From NCBI GenBank assembly GCA_025403435.1, contig CM046341.1, forward strand, positions 1,912,571-1,976,570: a DNA stretch of 64,000 nt. Direction: 5' to 3'. Shown here one piece after another: positions 34,616-47,030 of the stretch (its first letter is position 1; every line of letters begins with the position of its first letter). The notes under the pieces are model-generated. The model did not search any database. It was given only the letters and a program-made list of their open reading frames with translations, and was not told the DNA's origin. Position numbers and translations under genes: made by a program. This DNA is from Artocarpus heterophyllus. Taxonomy: Eukaryota > Streptophyta > Magnoliopsida > Rosales > Moraceae.

Positions 34616-35417
34616 TTTGGGGCAGAGGACAAGTGATAAGTGTGAAGTTGTGGGGCACGTCAGCTATTTTATAATGTTTATTTTCAATGGGAATAATATT
34701 TTATAATGTTTATTTTCAAATATTTTAGTCGTCGAATAAAAAGAAAAGAGAGAAGTGTTGATGATAAATATTTTTCATTTCTCACAGGCTGGCATTTTTA
34801 GAATTCAACCTTGAAGACTTGAGATTATAAAAAGCTAAAAAAAAAAGAAGCACTTGAAACCTTGAGGTATGCCATTCAACTATATATTGCCATCAAACAC
34901 TTCCCAACAAAAGAAAAAATAGGGGAAAAAATGGCTTTTACCGGGAATCTTAACTGTTTCCTTGAGGATTTACGCCAATTAAATTAAAGGGAGTTATGAT
35001 ATTTCATCTGTATAGGAAATAAAATAAGTAACCAGACTGGTGTATATAAAGTCTGGATATTGATTTATTTATTTTATTTTTTAGATAAAAGTATATTCTG
35101 AAAAATTTTTATTACTTGCTATTTCCTAAGGACATCAATTAAAAAGACAATGATATTTAAAAAAAAAAAAAAACCATGACTTCAGGCTCCTCATCTTTAG
35201 TATAATGTCAAAGGAGATCTTCTGATGGTAAGAATTTAATCTCCAATAAAAGCAAAGAAAAAATTTACTAATAAGTGATGGATAATGTTTTTATTTTTTT
35301 TCCTATAACTATCCATTTTTTGGATTTCCATGGAGTTAACTTAAATTATAAAATAATTAATCAGAACTGTTTTTCCCTGCAAGCAAACTTTTTGATGGAT
35401 TTGAAAAATCGTCACAC
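34616..35417 (+). promoter_or_regulatory. PR10-5 distal upstream block
   Basis: Starts with GGGGCAGAGGACAAGTGATA and AGTTGTGGGGCACGTCAGC, and continues through ACACTTCCCAACAAAAGAAA to the core promoter. It is the intact counterpart of the orphan block at 24.87 kb. Confidence 0.6.
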
Positions 35418-35655
35418 CATCTAGAAGACGATTTTTTTTCCCTAGTTGTGAAAGAATTATACAAAATCAATAATTTACGCGCCTTTGTTGGACTAAAGAT
35501 CGACATATATATTGAAAATTACAATTTCTTAACAGGAAAACAATATTAGTTCTTCTACCAATATAAAAATCCAATTAAAAATATCCACATAATAAATTAT
35601 CCAATAAAAAGAGAATTTTTCATACAGAGCAAACTGCACCCTTGTCCTATAAATA
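35418..35655 (+). promoter_or_regulatory. PR10-5 core promoter, W-box degraded
   Basis: CCATCTAGAAGAC at 35418 and TATAAATA at 35648-35655 are present. The W-box position reads TTGTTGGACTAAAG (near 35486-35499), so the TTGAC core is lost. Confidence 0.65.
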
Positions 35656-35757
35656 GCACCTCTCTGTGCACATCTCTTCATCACAAAACACCTCAAAGTT
35701 CAAATCAACCCTTCTTAAACTTTTCCTTTTTGATCCCTTTCAAAACCTCAGATCATC

Positions 35758-36630
35758 ATGGGTGTTTTCACTTTCAACGACGAGTTCACCTCCCCCATTG
35801 CTCCCGCTAGGTTGTTCAAGGCCTTCGTCCTGGATGCCGACAACCTCATCCCAAAGATTGCGCCCCAAGCTGCTCAAAGTGTCGAGATCCTCGAAGGAAA
35901 TGGAGGGCCTGGAACCATCAAGAAGATCACCTTCGCTGATGGTAAGAAACGTTTTTTTAAAAAAATCTCCATGATTGTATGTATTTAAGATTCGGATGAC
36001 ATAGTTTATATATCTTCAATTCAAAGAGAATAATTTCTTTTTTTTTTTCCTATCATTTTTGTATTTACTTAGTGAACTAGATAGGCAATTCCAATTCTTA
36101 ATACTTAAATAAAAGATACATTTTTTGCCAACTGAGCCAGGCTCAGGTGTCGGTCAAGATTCATTTCCTGATAGTTTTATTTCTTATTAAATATAAAGTG
36201 TGTGTCATAGGTCCCACAGCGTAAACTAAGGCTTCTTTTCAATTCAAGCTCTTTCTTTTTCTTGTTACAATATATTAAAGACAACATGTGGAAATTTTGA
36301 ACGCAATCAAAGGTTTGATAGTGTGAAATTTCTTTTGCAGGCAAATATGTGAAGCACAAGGTTGATTCAATTGACCACAATAACTTGGCCCATGGCTACA
36401 GCTTGATCGAAGGAGATATTTTGTCTGCCGAACTTGAGAAAGTCTCTCACGACACCAAGTTTGGGGCAGCCCCAGGTGGTGGAAGCATCATTAAGGTTAG
36501 TGCCACGTTCTACACCGTTGGAGATGCCAAGGTCAATGAAGAGAAGGCTAAGGACGGAAAAGAAAAGACCGCCGGTCTGTTCAAGCTTGTCGAAGGCTAC
36601 CTCCAAGCAAACCCTGGCGCTTACAACTAA
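35758..36630 (+). CDS. PR10-5: PR-10 / Bet v 1-like protein, intact (group B)
   Basis: join(35758..35941, 36341..36630), 157 aa. The junction is [12 protein letters not shown], the group B form. Exon 2 is one codon shorter than in group A. The intron is 399 nt, the longest in the cluster. It has features of both groups: [10 protein letters not shown] and AAQSVEIL at the N-terminus, but [14 protein letters not shown] as in group A rather than the [10 protein letters not shown] of other group B copies. Its divergent signature reads [18 protein letters not shown], with Phe-Gly where others have Val-Val or Leu-Val. The tail is LQANPGAYN. It sits between the two groups physically as well as in sequence. 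Confidence 0.94.
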
Positions 36631-39600
36631 ATCAGTTGAACTATATATCTGCTTGTCAAATTAGTACTGCACTTTTTTTCCCAAGCACGAGGCCTATGTG
36701 GCTATCATGTTGTTTTTTCTGTCCTACACTTCCTAGGTTTGCCAATAAGAGTGTGGAGTTGTGATTTTCCTGCTTGTACTGAAATGTTTCAGAAACATTT
36801 TCTTTTTACCTTATTATAAATAATATACTGAAAATATATCTTGTACTGGTTTATTTCTTTTGATTGATTTGTGTGTTAGTCTTGGTTCATTTTTGTTACA
36901 TCTTCGTAAATTTTTTAGCCTGTATGTTTGGTTTCACATCTTTATTTCACCTTTTTATTTTTATCATCGTATCATTTTACGGTGTTTGACAAACTCAGTT
37001 TCAACTCAAACAATGTAAAGCTTCACATGTTATAATGTAAAATAAAAATATATTATAATTTAAACACTCATATACACAATACTTATAGTTCTAACTCTCA
37101 ATTCTACCTCACATTTCAAACACTCTTTTATTCTTTGATATGTAATTTACTATTGCACAAAATTTTTGACCTTTTGAAAAAACTGCACGTTGAAAAGTCA
37201 TGTAACATATGATATGACCAAATATAAGAAGCAAAAAATTTGAGGAGAGAAAAAGAGAGGAGAACAGTCTATCCAAGGAACATGTTCACAAAGTTATCCC
37301 ATAAGATGGATCAAAAAAAAAAAAAAAGGTTACTGCATATAATTCAGTTTTATATGTCTTAGATTTCAAATACATTTACATTCAACTTCTGTTATAAGGA
37401 TGTTTTGAGCATCAGTTTTATCATTTATAATTATAAATAGTATAAAATTTTTAATAATTATAATAAAAAATAAAAAAATATAGCAGCATAAAATCCTTAT
37501 ATCTTATAATCCTTAAAACTTAAAACGTACTATTAAAGTTCCAAACAATAGCCATGTCTGTTGATGGTGAGAGTAGGTGTTGGCGAACATAGTATCCCGA
37601 AACAATACGCAACACAAGCATTTGAAAAATCTCATTTAGGCCGACGTGATAGCTGCCCTGTTCCTTACGACAGGGTGGGCCCTACTGGTGGGTCTACCTA
37701 AACGTATATTGTGAGTAATGGGCATCTGCCCGTTAAGTTGTTTAGTACTGCTCCAAGTATTTAAAGACAAGTACTAATCTAGCAAAGTCAAGGGAATATG
37801 GCGTCAAATGGGTATAACCTTATTATTAATAAATAATAAAATTTAACTTAAAAATACATTATATATTAAATTGAGCTATATAGTTTTATAAATAGTAAAA
37901 TTATAACTCTTTCAGGTTTAGGGATAATAAAGTCATAACTTATAAGATGACAATATTTTTTTTCTAAAAATAGGACGTATTGCTTTAGTTACAGATAGCC
38001 ATTCATATCGATGACAACTTAGAACAATAGTACATATCGATTATTAAAACTATGTTAATAATTACTTTTATTTCGCTATCCAACAAACACAAGCCAAATT
38101 TTTGTTTTATTAATTTCCATATTGGCTGCTAGGATGCTACGTCTGGGAAAAAGAAGATATGTATGATCACACACTATTCATGGAAGTTGCTTTTAGTGCC
38201 TGTTTGGTGGGCCTAATAATATTGAATAAGATATAGTCTTAACTGAAGTGTATATATAAAAAATATTACGTAGGATTAAATTTTAATTAATTTAATTTTA
38301 TGTTTGGTGCTGTGTTATTAAAATAAAGGCTTTTTTATAATTTTTTTTAAAACAAATAGGATCACGTTATAATTTTTCAAAATTTGAGGGGAAAAATTAA
38401 TTTTCAAAAATTTAAGTCACGTAAAAATTGCATCTTAGCGTCAATTTTCAAAATATTTTGTTTAACCTCAAATTTTATAATCTTTAAAATAGACCCCTAG
38501 TGTTTTTTTTTTTTTTAGTTTGCTCCAATTGATAGTATGTTGTGTCTAATTCGATGTTTTAGCAAGGATAGCCGCATCCCTTAAGAGATGTTTCGAGCAT
38601 AGACTATCTGGTCTAGTTTTTTAAAATTTGGTGGTCTAGTTTTTAAAAAATTTTCACCAAATAAAGTATAAAAATTTTAATTCTATCTTTCTTTATCATA
38701 TGCACCAAAAAGGCACTTAAGAAATGACATGTTAGTTTACTATTCTAAATTGGTCGGCCGATTAGATGACATGAGCCCATGACTAGATTTTAATAAGTTT
38801 ACTATTAGTATGTCAGTGTTGCAATCAAAGTGTCCTAATTACATATGGAGGATGTTGAAAAAAAATGTGTAACTTGACATGCAGTTTGAAAACATTGTAC
38901 AAAAACCAATATCTTGTAATCTGGTAACTTTCACTGCAAATGGCCAAAAGACCAGCAGATCTTTTGCGTCCAGATATTGAAAAATAGACCAAAATCTTTT
39001 GAATTCTAGAAGGAAATTTTCTATAAGTGACTTAGGATTTGATGACCACTTTAGGCTTTGACTATTTAGATGAACCAAAGTGGATAGAATTTTCATCTAT
39101 ATCTATTTTCTTAATGAAGAAGTTTCATTAATTGTAAAATTTCTACCTGTACTTGCCATTCATAAGTATGCACGACATAGCATGTCATTTTTCTTAGAAA
39201 CATAACATCGTGTTGTCCGTTGGATGAAGTGGAAAATTTCTCCGTCTGAAATTACTTTCCTAATTCATTTATAAAGGGTACTTTTGTAATTACATTGCAA
39301 TAAAGAATTTATTAGAGTATTTGACAAATCGATTTGAACGAAAAAATGAGCTAAAAAATTATACCATGTAAAAATTTTATACTATAGTTATTTTTTATTT
39401 TACTATACTGTAACTTTGAGAGTTTTAAACTACTTTAAATTTGAGACTTGAGACCAGTGTGCCAGGTATATCCTTGAAGTATAATAAAAGAGTACATCTT
39501 TTATGCACTATTCATTATGTGGTCGTTTAACGACCCATTGTGACCCCTTTGTTTCGCTTTTTAAGTTTTTGCCCTTTTTTGCTTTTTTCAATTTTTTTTG

Positions 39601-40950
39601 CTTTTCTTCTCTCTCTCTCTCTCTTTTTTTCCCAATCTTCTTTTATCTGCGTCTTCGTCTTCGTTTTTGCTTTCTCCCTTCAGTCCATGCTCTACGTTTT
39701 TTTTGTGTTTTTTTTTTCTTTCTTTTTATTAATATATTTTTTTAACTTTTTGAGGGCTCTATTTGTCTAATATAGTCTCATATACTCAAATTTTTCTTTA
39801 TTTTAACTCCACCATTTTGTTGCTTTTTTTTTTAATCTTTTTTTAACTCTACATATCTATCATTTCTCTTATAAAACAGTATTTATTTTTTATTTAAATT
39901 TTTTGATATTTTACTCTTTTTTTTCTCTTTCTTTCTTACCTTTTTGGCGTTCTATTATAGTCTTTATTTACCTTTTAAACTCTATATGTTTACTATTGTC
40001 TCTTACATTTGGTATTTTACTTTACTTTTCTTTCTTTCTTTTTGATGTTTTATTTTATTTTTCTTTCTTTCTTTTTGGTCTATTTGTCTACTATGTTTCT
40101 TACCTCAGGTGTTCTCCAAACTTTTCTCTTTTTATTCCTATTTCATTTTCTTTCTATCTTAATTTTATTGATTTCTCTCATAGATTTCTTAAACCTATAA
40201 TATCAACTATCTCTCTTGAATAATCTTATTGCTTATGATTGATTCTAACTTATATTGTGGTTAAGTTCTTTCATTACTTTCATGCTCAAATTTGTGTGCG
40301 TATGTCTCAATATTTTTTCTTTTATTTGGATTAAAGGACTAAAGCAAATTTTACGTGGTCAATAAAATTATTGTTTTGACTTTGTAATTACTAAACTAAT
40401 GACTTTAAAACAAAATTTTGAAAAAGAAAAAGTCATAAAAGACGATGTTGAAAAATTTTTCTAGAAAATATATGTTTGAAATAAAAATCAAATTATGTTG
40501 CCAATCCAAATCTTTTTTGTTCTTTTTTTCTAAATATATATTTTTTAATATACTTGTTTTTTTTTTTCATTGTGTTACTCCTTGCAAGACCCTACCCATT
40601 ATACCTATCATATTTCATCTAAAATAATCAATTAATTAACTAAAGGATTCAAACGGTGCATTTCATAAATCTCAAGATAATTAGATCCAAAAGTGAATAT
40701 TAATTATCAAAATAAAACAAATGTATATTTTTAATGGTTATTTGTAAACCTTCTTTTTAAAAAAATCTCTAAATAAAATTTTTCCTCTATTCCATCTTAT
40801 ATTCAATATCTACGTTATAAGAACTTCAATTACATGTCGCACGTAACTAAACTACTCTTATGAAGAGCCTCAAATAGTTGTACGCCAGCAAGAAAGTGTT
40901 CCTTTTCTTTCTCTCTTTTTTTTTTTTTTTTTTTTTCTAGAACGTGATTC
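36631..40950. other. PR10-5 3' flank and spacer, no gene
   Basis: Contains a 3' UTR block variant (CTTCCTAGGTTTGCCAATAA near 36728), an AT-rich MITE-like stretch at about 36980-37120, and a segment near 37655-37705 (CGACAGGGTGGGCCC) that partly resembles 59628-59675. Strongly T/C-rich DNA follows from 39.5 to 40.2 kb. Long open frames there are composed almost entirely of Phe, Leu and Ser from the T-rich sequence and are not credible genes. Confidence 0.55.
39608..39624. repeat. (CT)n microsatellite
   Basis: Run of CT dinucleotides within a long pyrimidine-rich tract. Confidence 0.85.
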
Positions 40951-41548
40951 ATTAGGGGCAGAGGACAGGCAACAAGTGTGAAGTTGTGGGGCATACATAT
41001 GAGATCAACACTGGAATAACATTCTAGAAAAAGAAATTTCAAATATTCTAGTTAAACAAAAAGAAGAGAGAAAAGTACTACGAAAATATTTTTCATTTTC
41101 TGACTCGCTGGCATTTTTAGAAGTCAAGCTTCAAAACGTAAAATTATCAAAGGAAAAAAAAAAAAAGCCATTAAATTAAATCTTGAGGTATATCATTTCC
41201 ATCACCAACCAACACTTCCCAACAAAAGAAACAGAGAGATTAATTTTACGAACTAAATGCAAGAGAAATATGGTATTTCATCTGTATATAATAAAATAAC
41301 TACTGATTAAAATGGTAAATATGAGGCTTGGATAGTGATTTATTCTGAAAAATGTCGAGGCATCAATAAAATCAACAATGACAAAACAAAGTATGAAAAA
41401 AATTACCAATTAGTGATGGATGATATATTTTTTTCCCACTACTTTCTGTTTTTTTGGATAATGTTTACTGAACTTAAATACAAGTTCTTTTTCCCCATGG
41501 CACATAAACCTTTTTTCACACCTACGATAAATTTGACAAAACGTCATA
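40951..41548 (+). promoter_or_regulatory. PR10-6 distal upstream block
   Basis: ATTAGGGGCAGAGGACAGGC and AGTGTGAAGTTGTGGGGCAT start the block. It is shorter than in other copies because of internal deletions. Confidence 0.6.
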
Positions 41549-41723
41549 TCATCTAGAATGTGACGTTTTTTAACTTGGGACGCCTTCTTCGACTAAACCG
41601 CTATTTATCATAAAAATTACGGTATAATTTCCTGACAGGACAAAAATAATAGTTTTCTCAAAGATCTATAGTTCCACTTGTTAAATTTTCTCAAAGCAAA
41701 CTGGAGCCTTAAGCCTATAAAGA
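41549..41723 (+). promoter_or_regulatory. PR10-6 core promoter, W-box core changed
   Basis: TCATCTAGAATGTGAC at 41549-41564. The W-box position is CTTCGACTAAAC (TTGAC to TCGAC). The TATA box is TATAAAGA (41716-41723) instead of TATAAATA. Confidence 0.65.
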
Positions 41724-41832
41724 GCACCTCTATACGCACATCTCTTCATCACAAAACACAAAACACATCAAAGTTCAAAACAACCTTCCTTATCATTTTT
41801 CTCTTTGTTCCCTTTCAAAACCTTAGATAATC

Positions 41833-42581
41833 ATGGGTATTTTCACACGCGAGGACGAGTTCACATCCACCGTTGCTCCCGCTAGGATATTCAAGGCCTT
41901 TGTCCTCGACGCCGACAACCTTATCCCAAAGGTTGTGCCCCAAGCTGGTCAAAGTGTCGAGATCCTCGAAGGAACTGGAGGACCTGGAACCATCAAGAAG
42001 ATCACCTTCCCTGATGGTAGGCAAACAACTTTTTAATCTCCATGTTTAAGATTTATATGACATATTTTACATATCTTCTATAAAAAGAAGACAGAATTTG
42101 GATTTGATAGTTCCATTTCTTATTAATCTAAAATGGGTGTAACAAACCTCACATCATATTTTTAAAAAAATGCTTCTTTCCTTTTCTTATTACATCGATA
42201 TGATGCACTCTTGATAAAAGAACAATAAAGATGATATAAGCATATATTTTGAATGAAATCAAAAGTTAATCCTGTGAAATTTCATTTGCAGGCAAATATG
42301 TGAAGCACAAGATTGATTCAATTGACCACGATAACTTTACCTACAACCACACCTTGATAGAAGGAGATGTTTTGCCTGCTGGTGTTGAGAAAATCTCTCA
42401 TGAGACCAAGTTAGTGGCAGCCCCAGGTGGAGGAAGCATCCTTAAGGTCACTGCCAAGTTACACACTGTTGGAGATGCCCCGCCTGACGAAGAGAAGGCC
42501 AAGGAGGGAAAAGAAAAGGCCACCGGACTGTTCAAGCTTGTCTAAGCCTACCTCCTGGCAAACCCCAACGCTTACAACTAA
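41833..42581 (+). pseudogene. PR10-6: PR-10 gene with premature stop
   Basis: join(41833..42016, 42292..42545) encodes 145 aa and ends at TAA 42543-42545, where all intact copies have a Glu codon. The original reading continues open to a TAA at 42579-42581, so one substitution removes the last 12 residues, the end of the long C-terminal helix that closes the Bet v 1 cavity. Other oddities: the N-terminus is [17 protein letters not shown] replaces ARLFKAF, the donor is GTAGGC instead of GTAAGT, and both W-box and TATA boxes differ from the consensus. A truncated but partly folded protein is possible; loss of function is more likely. Confidence 0.88.
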
Positions 42582-43940
42582 ATAAGTTAAACTTAAACGT
42601 AAACGTATAAACGAAAGATTTTGACGAAAGGGCCAAAATACTTATCAAACTACTTTTTTTTTTTTTTTTTTCTATAAGCTAAAGGGTGTGGTTTTCTTTT
42701 CTTTTTTTCTTTTTGGTCCTGTACTTCCTTGGGCTTGCCAATAAAATATTACGCTTTGTATTGAAGTGACGGTGAAAAATGTTATATCTTTCCTAAATAA
42801 TATGATATAAATCATGTGTTTTGTACTAAAATAATTCATGTGATTATATGCGCTTTGTCTTCATCTGGTTAATATTTCTTGTAGTTGATTTTGTTTTATC
42901 CTTATCTTGGTTAGTTTTTCTTCCATCTTTTTATCTTCTCTAACCCACAATACATATAAAATCATGTGTTTAATATGTAATTTCATCCATAACTAATTTG
43001 AAGGTTTGAGAAAAACTGTACTTAGGAAAATGTTTTCACATTACAAAAATTTGGAAGCGAAATTCGCCAAATAAGTGACCAGTCAAATATAAATTAGGGT
43101 ATTATTGATAATCACATTCCTACTCAACTTACATGCCTCCTTAAACAAGGATTGACTACTTGGAATCATTCTGAAGAATATTCAATGACCAAGTTAAAAC
43201 TGAATGCAATAACTATGGAGAAGCGTTAATTAAATCCAGACTTTCGTTTAGTCTCTTTTGCATGATTTAGGCTATCTTTGAGCCACTTGTCAGTCTCCTT
43301 TTGCTAGACAAACTAATAAAAAATAAGCCATCATTTTACATCATATTTACATTACTGCCACCATACTTTTTACTAATATGTTTTCTTGGTCAAATTGTCT
43401 TGTGGTTGGGAGATACGGTTTGAATCAGATTTTGTTGTTATAATATTTTCTTTTTATAAAATTTAAAGTATTATATTATTTTATACTTATTAATTTGAAC
43501 TAAATTATCAAACACCGTGAAAATCTCCTCCCTTATATGACATTCCCGACGAGAAAAAATAATAAGTAAAAGGCTTATAATATGTGCAGAGGAATTTTAT
43601 TAAGTAGTTAAAAAAGGACAAACGATCATTACAAAGGAATGAATGACGCCTGAAGTTCTTATGTTTTGTACATTGATTCTTCCAGCACTATAAAGCAATC
43701 AAAAAGCATTTAAAAAAAACTTCAGAAAAATTCGTGGAAACTAAATGGCGGGTGGGGAATTGAAAATAAAATTTAAAGCAGAAAAAAGAAGAAGAGAAAA
43801 AGGTCAAAAGAAGTAAGAAAAAAGAGCAACGGCATTTTGCTTGTGGTGTCAATTTTATAAATAAATTATTGAAAGATGAACGCCTATGCGATTTGTTTGT
43901 TTAATAAAACTAAACCGACAAGCGATAAACAAATATATCA

Positions 43941-44465
43941 TGGTATCTTATTATTTTGTGACCCAAAATACACTCAAAGGTAAAGGCAGAAAAGTAGAGC
44001 CGCAGCGCTTGAAAGCAGCGTCACGGCGCTACAATCCAACGCTGCGGCTCTCCAATTCAAAGAAACCAGGGCCGTAACGCTTCGATGCAGTCTGATCGTG
44101 TATTTCCCAGTTTTATGCTTTTTTTTAGGTTATTTTGAGCTAGAATTTGAGTCCCCATACATATAAATATGTCATATTTTCTATAGTTTATAGAGAGAAA
44201 CATTAGAGAGTAAAAAAAAGTTACAAAATTTCATAGAGATCATAGTGTTGAGAGTGATACAAAGAACTCAGTCTTGTGAGTTTGTGAGTGATTGAATGAG
44301 TGAATTTTTGTATTTGAGTGCTCTAAACACCGTTATAATTTTCGTTTTGTGATTAATGGATTGCTTTTCCCCCGTGGTTTTTTTACCTTGCATTAATTTT
44401 CTGGGTAAAATTTTATGTGTAATTTTTTTTATATTACCTGTTGCTTATTTCTTTGATTTCTAACA
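43941..44465 (+). mobile_element. Copia-type solo LTR, about 525 bp
   Basis: Runs TGGTATCT ... TTCTAACA with a TATAAATA promoter box near 44161 and a GATTAATGGATTGC / CCCCCGTGG tail, typical of plant copia LTR ends. No internal region adjoins it. The paralogous flank of PR10-7 (near 50850-50856) is uninterrupted and reads ATAGCATCTAAAAC, whereas here CATCTAAAAC follows the LTR end. Left edge and target duplication are uncertain by a few bases. Confidence 0.65.
43996..44051. other. GC-rich hairpin inside the solo LTR
   Basis: AGAGCCGCAGCG (43996-44007) pairs perfectly with CGCTGCGGCTCT (44040-44051), a 12-bp stem with a 32-nt loop, in otherwise AT-rich DNA. Confidence 0.8.
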
Positions 44466-44929
44466 CATCTAAAACAAAGTCTGAACCATATAGTCTGTAT
44501 TCGACTCTAATGTTTGTCAAAGACAAAAAATACACGCCTAGGAAAGATGGGGAGTATTACGTAATTTACTATTATTATTTTTAAATTTTTACAACAATTT
44601 TTCATTTTCTAGAAGACTACGTTTCCCCTTTGCATGATAATGACATTTGTCTTCGACAATATGTGCCGTTATCCTAAAGCAAATGTCATAAAGAACAGAT
44701 AAGGCAAATCTCATGAAGAACACGTAAACAGAAAAACAAATAATTCAATGTTTATTCCTGGATATCAATATCATACAAATTGACATGCAAAACTTTTTAT
44801 ATGTCCATTAATTATTACACTAATTGTTGCAGGTTATAAGCAGAAGTGTTTCTCTCTCCACTAAATATTATTACAAGTATTTATAACTTTTGCAATGTCA
44901 AGTAATAGAAGGTAAGGGAAACAATATTT

Positions 44930-46195
44930 TAGTTGCTGATTTGCCCTTTAGGCTTTTTTGCATAGATTCGCCCTGCACTTATCGCTTCTGGCGAATCAAT
45001 CCTTAAACTAAAAACCTTGGCAATCAGCTCCTTGAATTTTAAAATCTGTTGCATGCCTAGTCTAATTAAAAAGGGAGTTAGATTTACCAAAAAAAAAAAA
45101 AAAAAGGAGTTAGATTTTGGATGGAATCTCATCGTGTGACAAGCACCTGACCTTTAAATGAGGGTATTGCAAGTCTTTTCCATCAAATTAGGATAATTAA
45201 TTAAAAAAAAAGCCTTCCTTCTCCTTCACACATACAGATCTTTGCCCCATCCCCTCCGACTCACCGTCCGGTTCCACCCCGCCCGATGCCGGCGTCGCAA
45301 CAGATCTTTTTGTTGCAGCGTCGTCCTCGCCAGATGAGACCATCGCAGCAACCCACTCCTCCACCTTAGATAGATCTGTCCCAGCTAAGTATCCGGCGTT
45401 GCAACGCCGTCCCCGCAGCTCCAGCTAGATGTCCGGCGTCGCAGCACCGTCCCTACCAGATGACGCCGTCGCATATCTCTGCCAGACCGCCAATATCACT
45501 GCCCTTTCTTTTTTGTTGTAATCCTTATTTTGGGTATTTGAATTACATTGCTTATCAATGTTTAGCATCTCGGATAAAAGTAACGATACAGGTTTTGAAG
45601 TTATCTTGCAGTCTAATTCCAAATCTCTCATTCCCTTGAAACTGTGTTTTGTAATTCATCTAAAGACACCCGAATGATTAAATACACTATAATAATCTTT
45701 ACTTTACGGTTTATTTTTAGAGATCGAAATAATAATCTTTGTTTTAATTGAAAGCTATAGAGTTTGGGTTGGATTTGTGGTTGAGGAGGGCGAGAGTATA
45801 GGAGATAGGACTTAGGTTTTTCTTTTGTTTTCGTTTTTATTTTTTATTTTTTATTTTTGGCTATCTTAACTTCCCAGTCCATGGCCGGAACTCATGGAGG
45901 CCAAGTCGAGATCTCCATCAGCAGACCCGTGGATGGGGTTTTCTTGGTTGCACTTTTTTTTTTTATTTTTTTTTTGTTTTCTTAGAAAATGACTCTCACT
46001 GCCCATAATAAATGAGTCACAAGCCAATCACCTGTAAAAACCGTCCAAAATTTAACAGACCTGATCAAAAGGACCATTGATACAACACATATACAAATTA
46101 AGGAGTCAATTGCCAAAATTTTTAATTTAGGGACTGAATTGCCAAATATGATCGCGTGTAAAAAACTGTCTAAAATTTAACAGACGTGAGCATGT
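44930..46195. mobile_element. Inverted-repeat element with GC-rich core (Mutator-like)
   Basis: The left arm near 44990-45040 (AACTAAAAACCTTGGCAATC) pairs with the inverse of 46090-46150 (TGCCAAAATTTTTAATTTAG). The core at 45230-45480 is GC-rich with repeated GGCGTCGCA and CCGTCCC words and has no domain. It sits where PR10-7's flank (near 51266) reads on without it, after TTTGCCCTT. No transposase is visible. Confidence 0.6.
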
Positions 46196-46578
46196 AAAAA
46201 ATAGTATTTTCCGCTGGAACGTGCGGGTCTTTTTTGCTAGTCTATATATATGGTCATCAAAAGATGTAAAAATAACATTTAATAGTGCCGAACTGATATT
46301 GATTGGATTGAAAAATGACTTATTATAATGGTAAATTTCATTGTTGATTTACCATTGTAGAAAATCGATTCAACTAATTATAATAAGTAAATCATGGAAA
46401 TCATCGATTTGGTTATTTGAAAAGGATTATTAGCACAATTATAGGGTGTTTAGAAAGGTGGTAGGAACCATTTTTACGGTAGCATGTTAGAGTTTTATAC
46501 TGTAGCATATTTTTTTATTGTTACTGTAGCATGTAAGAGCTTTACACTGTTCATAACTGAGATTGTGGTAGGAACTGA

Positions 46579-46622
46579 GTGTTACTATGCTCATAGTCGT
46601 TTAACTATGAACATAGTAACAC
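46579..46622. other. 19-bp hairpin with 6-nt loop
   Basis: The arms 46579-46597 and 46604-46622 are complementary with one mismatch. They form the left tip of the next inverted-repeat segment and are probably transposon derived. Confidence 0.75.
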
Positions 46623-47030
46623 TTTCGGTCCTTCAACTTTTAATTTTGACAAATTACTCGCTAAACTTTAATTTTTTATAGTTTTCTTGAGAATGAAATT
46701 GACGAAAGACAGTAAAATTTAACATAAGTAATGACATGTCCATCATGTCATATAACTTGAAATTTTACCAAAATAGTCACACTATATGCAAAATATTCTC
46801 TTCACTATTGTTAAAACCCATTAAAAATTAGAACTCATTAAACTAATCATAACTATTCACATAAAATTTTTAGTTATTATGTGACGAGGAGGGGATAATT
46901 AAGTATTAGTCAATTTTATTGTCAGAGAACTTGACAAAACATATAAAAATAAAAATTCAGGAAGTCTTTGCCAAAATTAAAAGTTTATTTATAGAGGTGC
47001 CCTAATTCTCATAATTTATGGCTAATAGTG
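46580..47030. mobile_element. Small inverted-repeat segment shared with the PR10-8 flank
   Basis: CTTCAACTTTTAATTTTGAC near the left end pairs with the inverse of CCAAAATTAAAAGTTTATTT near the right end. A diverged copy at about 61.65-62.05 kb occupies the same relative place downstream of PR10-8, so it predates the split of these units. Confidence 0.5.

Larger units (their letters stand above)
25270..34920. repeat. Segmental duplication, unit 2 (PR10-3 plus PR10-4)
   Basis: Second copy of 15.32-25.15 kb, with the same order of gene, 3' flank, upstream block, gene and AT-rich relic. Its right end continues into the PR10-5 promoter, whereas in unit 1 the same sequence stops at the junction near 25.15 kb. 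Confidence 0.88.

Noticed and set aside
39503..40223. Overlapping open frames of 76-106 codons in T-rich DNA
   Set aside because: Translations are almost only Phe, Leu, Ser and Tyr. They follow the pyrimidine-rich composition, start at non-ATG codons or overlap one another, and have no domain.
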